Assembly (NCBI GenBank): GCA_020637335.1
Contig: JACJWC010000001.1
Span: 310,001 to 374,000 of the forward strand
Origin: Acidobacteriota bacterium
GTDB taxonomy: Bacteria > Acidobacteriota > Holophagae > Acanthopleuribacterales > Acanthopleuribacteraceae
DNA length: 64,000 nucleotides
Direction: 5' to 3'
Shown: positions 61,457 to 64,000 of the stretch, in pieces
Numbering within the stretch: the first letter of the stretch is position 1
Layout of the letters: each line of letters opens with the position of its first letter
The notes under the pieces: generated by a model
What the model was told of the DNA's origin: nothing
The model's database searches: none
Seen by the model: only the letters and a program-made list of their open reading frames with translations
Program-made: the position numbers and the translations under genes

Positions 61457-61855
61457 CTTATTTCATCTCCTAATTTTTTTTGATCAGGTTGAAGGCGAGA
61501 AGACGATCCTCTTTTTCGCCATGCCCAGTTTCACTAATCTTCTAAGGAGGGTTAGTTTTTTCGATAATGGCTAAGAACTTTACGGAGAAATAGCACTCTG
61601 CAAGTATTGCCTCAATTATCTGTTTTTTCCCGAATCTAACTCATCTTGTATTCGCGGTGCCCACGCCAAGACTCCGGACTGTGTTCCGTGTGGCATGCTC
61701 TGGTCCAGTTAAATTCTCAGGGAACTGGCCTCCTGAAGGACCCAGGGGCTTTCCTTTCGCCTTAAGTTAACAACGTTGCAAAGGCATGCTTTAGAAGGCA
61801 GCATGCAACGCCCCATGGGTCCTTTTTCTTCATTTACGCCTTCGCAAGGAACGGG
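61457..61855. other. 399-base intergenic region between the paralogues, with nested inverted repeats
   Basis: No gene supported. Contains the nested inverted repeat described at 61738-61822 and the 5' leader of the first paralogue. Confidence 0.5.
61738..61822. repeat. Nested inverted repeat
   Basis: Outer arms GGACCCAGGGG (61738-61748) and CCCCATGGGTCC (61811-61822), pairing except for one extra base; inner arms CGTTGCA-AAG-GCATGC (61774-61789) and GCATGCAACG (61801-61810), pairing with a 3-base bulge. On the plus strand TTTTTCTTCATTT follows. It could be a folded RNA, a terminator for the minus-strand paralogue, or a remnant of a small palindromic element. Confidence 0.6.
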
Positions 61856-62842
61856 TTATTGCGCAGAGGTATCTACTGTAATGTCATGGTCAACAAAAAC
61901 CATTTTGTTGTTGGTGAGAACTCTGGCTTGACCTAGCCAGTCGAAATTTTGGATGTCGAAAACATGCCCTTCTCGGTCCACGTGACCATAGACGGGATAA
62001 GTTCCCACTCCCAAAAGTACCAGTCTGCCGGCCTCAATAATAGACTCTTCCGTTAATGCCAGCGAAGGCGGTGCTTGGTTAATAACATCTGAAATTGTGA
62101 TATCGGAAGTGGTTCCACCCACAATAAAATTTGGGTAGCGTATTTCGTATGGAACGGGCCAATAACCTGCTTCATAAAAAGTCTTATCTCCAAGAGTCCA
62201 GCTGCTTAATCGTGTTTGAAAGTCTGTGTAAAGGTATTCCCCTATCATCTCAAATTTAGGGTCGCCCATTTGTAAAGTGTAGGTCTGGCTAACAATGTAC
62301 GGGCTTTGGGAGCCGCAGCGCAATCGCAGTTCACCGCGAAGCGTCAAAACGCCGTTTGAATTGTTTGGGTTAGAGTTGAAATCGCCAACAATGGAAACAT
62401 ATTGACCAGAACCTTGGGCAAAGAGGCTGGAAAAAAACTCCCATTGACCATAATTGCTTTGGGCCTCCAATTTGGGATTGCTCCAGCTTTCTCCTTGGGC
62501 TCGAACGGCAACAAATGAAGCCGAGAAATAATTGCCCCAGCGTCCCCTGCACGGTGCAGCCGCAAATGTGTTGCTATTCATATCTTCAAACATGAGGACT
62601 TCATCCGTATACATAGAGCCGTTTCCGCCAGCGGTGCAGCCATTGGGCGGAGGGGGTGGAGGTGGGTTAATCCCTCCGCCCCACATGCCAGAATACTGCA
62701 ACAGGTGCCACACACCGATTGGAATGTTCATCCCAGTAAAGGGGCCGGGCAAGTTTCCGGTCGTTTCTTCATAGACGTATATGTTCGCAACGGATTGCGC
62801 GTAAACGCACGCGCCTAGGGTAATCAACAGAAAATATCGCAT
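61856..62842 (-). CDS. Secreted protein of unknown function, tandem paralogue 2
   Basis: 328 residues from ATG 62842, 8 bases after AGGAG; an ATG three codons upstream sits directly on that site. Signal peptide MRYFLLITLGACVYAQ. It shares the seven-proline run, the GGNGSMY.DEVLMFEDMNSNTF stretch and the NSNPN...LTLRGEL core with paralogue 1; the last third has diverged more. Family not recognised. It follows the first copy in tandem on the same strand. Confidence 0.75.
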   Translation of the reverse strand: MRYFLLITLGACVYAQSVANIYVYEETTGNLPGPFTGMNIPIGVWHLLQYSGMWGGGINPPPPPPPNGCTAGGNGSMYTDEVLMFEDMNSNTFAAAPCRGRWGNYFSASFVAVRAQGESWSNPKLEAQSNYGQWEFFSSLFAQGSGQYVSIVGDFNSNPNNSNGVLTLRGELRLRCGSQSPYIVSQTYTLQMGDPKFEMIGEYLYTDFQTRLSSWTLGDKTFYEAGYWPVPYEIRYPNFIVGGTTSDITISDVINQAPPSLALTEESIIEAGRLVLLGVGTYPVYGHVDREGHVFDIQNFDWLGQARVLTNNKMVFVDHDITVDTSAQ

Positions 62843-63411
62843 TTTTTTCATCTCCTATTTTTGGGGGATCGGGTTGTAGGGGCGAATAGTGCCCATTTGG
62901 CAGGACGGAAGCCTGCAGCTCTGTAGCAGTGGGATTGGCGTTTTCAATACTGGCCAGGGACTCTGGGCAATCTTGGTAATGGCGGGATCATTCCAAGGAT
63001 TTTATCTGAAGGAGACATTGGCCTCAGGATGAAAACGTCAAAAACATATAATGCCTTTACGAGAAGCAAGACAATAGCGCCCTCCGGAAAAATTTCAAAA
63101 GCATGTGATTGCACAGCCAAAGCAAGCCTCAAAATGCCATAAGTCATAATAAAAGTGCCTTGTAGGGCCAATCATGTCAAATTCTTTTAAAATGTGTCAA
63201 TAAGTTTTTTTGTCTTAAATAAATTTTTGCACAAACGACCATTTGCCGCTAATCAAAAAGAATCGGCAGTGGGGTCGGGAAAACGGCCATTCAGGTAAAG
63301 GACTATCGTTTAACTTCCAGGTTTACTCAGCGTTTAGTTGTTCGACGAATAGGCATGTTCGCTGCGGTTAATTTGCTGGATTTATGGAAGTGTCGCTCTA
63401 AACCGGCAGGG
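62843..63411. other. 569-base intergenic region upstream of the paralogue pair
   Basis: No gene supported; a 75-codon reading (62944-63171, minus) has no ribosome site or family resemblance. It holds two TTGACA boxes on the minus strand, at 63195-63200 and 63175-63180, exactly 20 bases apart, in an A+T-rich stretch; neither has a good -10 at 16-18 bases. This may be the regulatory region of the secreted paralogues. Confidence 0.45.
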
Positions 63412-64000
63412 TCAGGGTTGGGGGCGCAGCGGATCCTTGTGGCTGACGGGCCAGGCAAGGTCGTCGATGATATCTTCAGCGATCATGCCGTGGGCACAAT
63501 GGGTTTCAATCCAGCGATCAGCTGCATAACCATGGCGCAAGGTGGCGAGAACCAAGCTGTCCTCGATGGCCAAACCTTGAGCCAACAAGGCCCCGATCAT
63601 GCCGGCTAGGACATCACCTGACCCGGCGGTAGCCAGAGCCGGGTTGCCGGTGCCGATGACGAGGACATGGCCTTGAGGGCTGCGGATCAAACTGCGATAG
63701 CCTTTGAGCAGAATCCAAGCGTTGGGAAAATGATCACCCAAACGGTGGATGGCGGACAGGCGATCGCGTTGGATTTCTCCGGCCGAGCAGTTCAGGAGTT
63801 GGCCAGCTTCGCCGGGATGGGGCGTGAGAACCCACTGTCGGCCGATGGTTTTGTGCTGGCGGGCCATCAAGTAAAACAGACCGTCCGCATCCCAAACGAC
63901 CGAATGATTCTCCAATGCCAGTGCATCCAGGGGCTTCCAGTTTTCGCGGTCGCGACCTAGACCGGGGCCGATGACCCAGGCTTGGTACTGATTGGGATCG
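63412..64000 (-). CDS. nnrD: NAD(P)H-hydrate dehydratase (ADP/ATP-dependent), partial
   Basis: The frame runs off the right edge; about 195 residues of the C-terminal part are visible. The enzyme repairs damaged NAD(P)H in the cytoplasm. Seen: VIGPGLGRD, then VWDADGL, VLTPHPGEAGQLL, LLKGYRS, and GNPALATAGSGDVLAGMIG, the kinase-like nucleotide site. In many bacteria it is fused to an epimerase domain (NnrE), which would lie outside the window. Confidence 0.93.
   Translation of the reverse strand, partial: DPNQYQAWVIGPGLGRDRENWKPLDALALENHSVVWDADGLFYLMARQHKTIGRQWVLTPHPGEAGQLLNCSAGEIQRDRLSAIHRLGDHFPNAWILLKGYRSLIRSPQGHVLVIGTGNPALATAGSGDVLAGMIGALLAQGLAIEDSLVLATLRHGYAADRWIETHCAHGMIAEDIIDDLAWPVSHKDPLRPQP

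Noticed and set aside
62944..63171. 75-codon reading upstream of the secreted paralogues
   Set aside because: No ribosome site or family resemblance; the region looks regulatory.

Overview
The window is dense, about half G+C, mostly housekeeping bacterial sequence. It appears to come from a Gram-negative organism: there is a FadL-type outer-membrane protein, a TonB C-terminal domain, a DUF5916-type barrel protein and a membrane-anchored multihaem cytochrome c. The mix (large sigma54 regulator with kinase-like and TPR parts, FHA-RDD protein, fused alpha/beta 2-oxoacid dehydrogenase E1, mitochondrial/spd-like EF-G, F0 genes apart from F1) recalls Acidobacteriota of the Holophagae/Acanthopleuribacter kind or a deltaproteobacterial relative. 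That placement is inference from gene content. Starts are a mix of ATG, GTG and TTG, mostly behind clear GGAGG-type sites. Genes are tightly packed, with many ATGA, TAATG and TTGA overlaps.

Layout. 1-6.3 kb: the end of rpiB, glyA and its terminator, then on the minus strand an E1 alpha/beta fusion overlapping a FabD-like acyltransferase, and on the plus strand a cation-exchanger-like membrane protein with a small cytoplasmic protein. 6.3-10.7 kb: one 1455-residue sigma54-type regulator. 10.8-19.1 kb: glycosyltransferase, small 2Fe-2S protein, FHA-RDD protein, dcd, zinc-ribbon protein, RNase E/G, purS-purQ, atpZ-atpI-atpB-atpE ending at a terminator. 19.2-26.7 kb: STAS protein, second glycosyltransferase, hslO, response regulator, alpha/beta hydrolase, a THI5/SsuA-type ABC importer, an S41-like protein without its catalytic lysine.

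26.7-31.5 kb is the most notable region: a complete lasso-peptide biosynthetic cluster in the order B1 (PqqD-like RRE), B2 (Cys-His-Asp leader peptidase), C (asparagine-synthetase-like cyclase), A (56-residue precursor), K (HprK-like kinase), N (nucleotidyltransferase). The precursor has the leader motif YxxPxLxxxGxxxxxT exactly. Its predicted core runs from Ala38 to Ser56, with an Ala1-Asp8 ring and a C-terminal Ser. Together with K and N this predicts a lasso peptide phosphorylated on its terminal Ser and possibly glycosylated on that phosphate. No exporter gene lies beside it.

31.5-45 kb: inositol-monophosphatase-like protein, PduO-type adenosyltransferase, seven-haem cytochrome c, fusA, a 997-residue TPR protein, recA, tRNA-Phe, purC and a 970-residue repeat/CHAT-like protein. 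45-56.6 kb: uvrC, periplasmic metallo-hydrolase, TonB-domain protein, DUF5916 protein, rhodanese, RdgC-like protein, aspS, hisS and a FadL-like porin. 56.6-60.1 kb: an nfeD-nfeD2-floA-small-protein operon in which both nfeD genes look frameshifted near the 3' end. 60.1-64 kb: two tandem paralogous secreted proteins of unknown function, long intergenic stretches with inverted repeats, and the end of nnrD running off the window.
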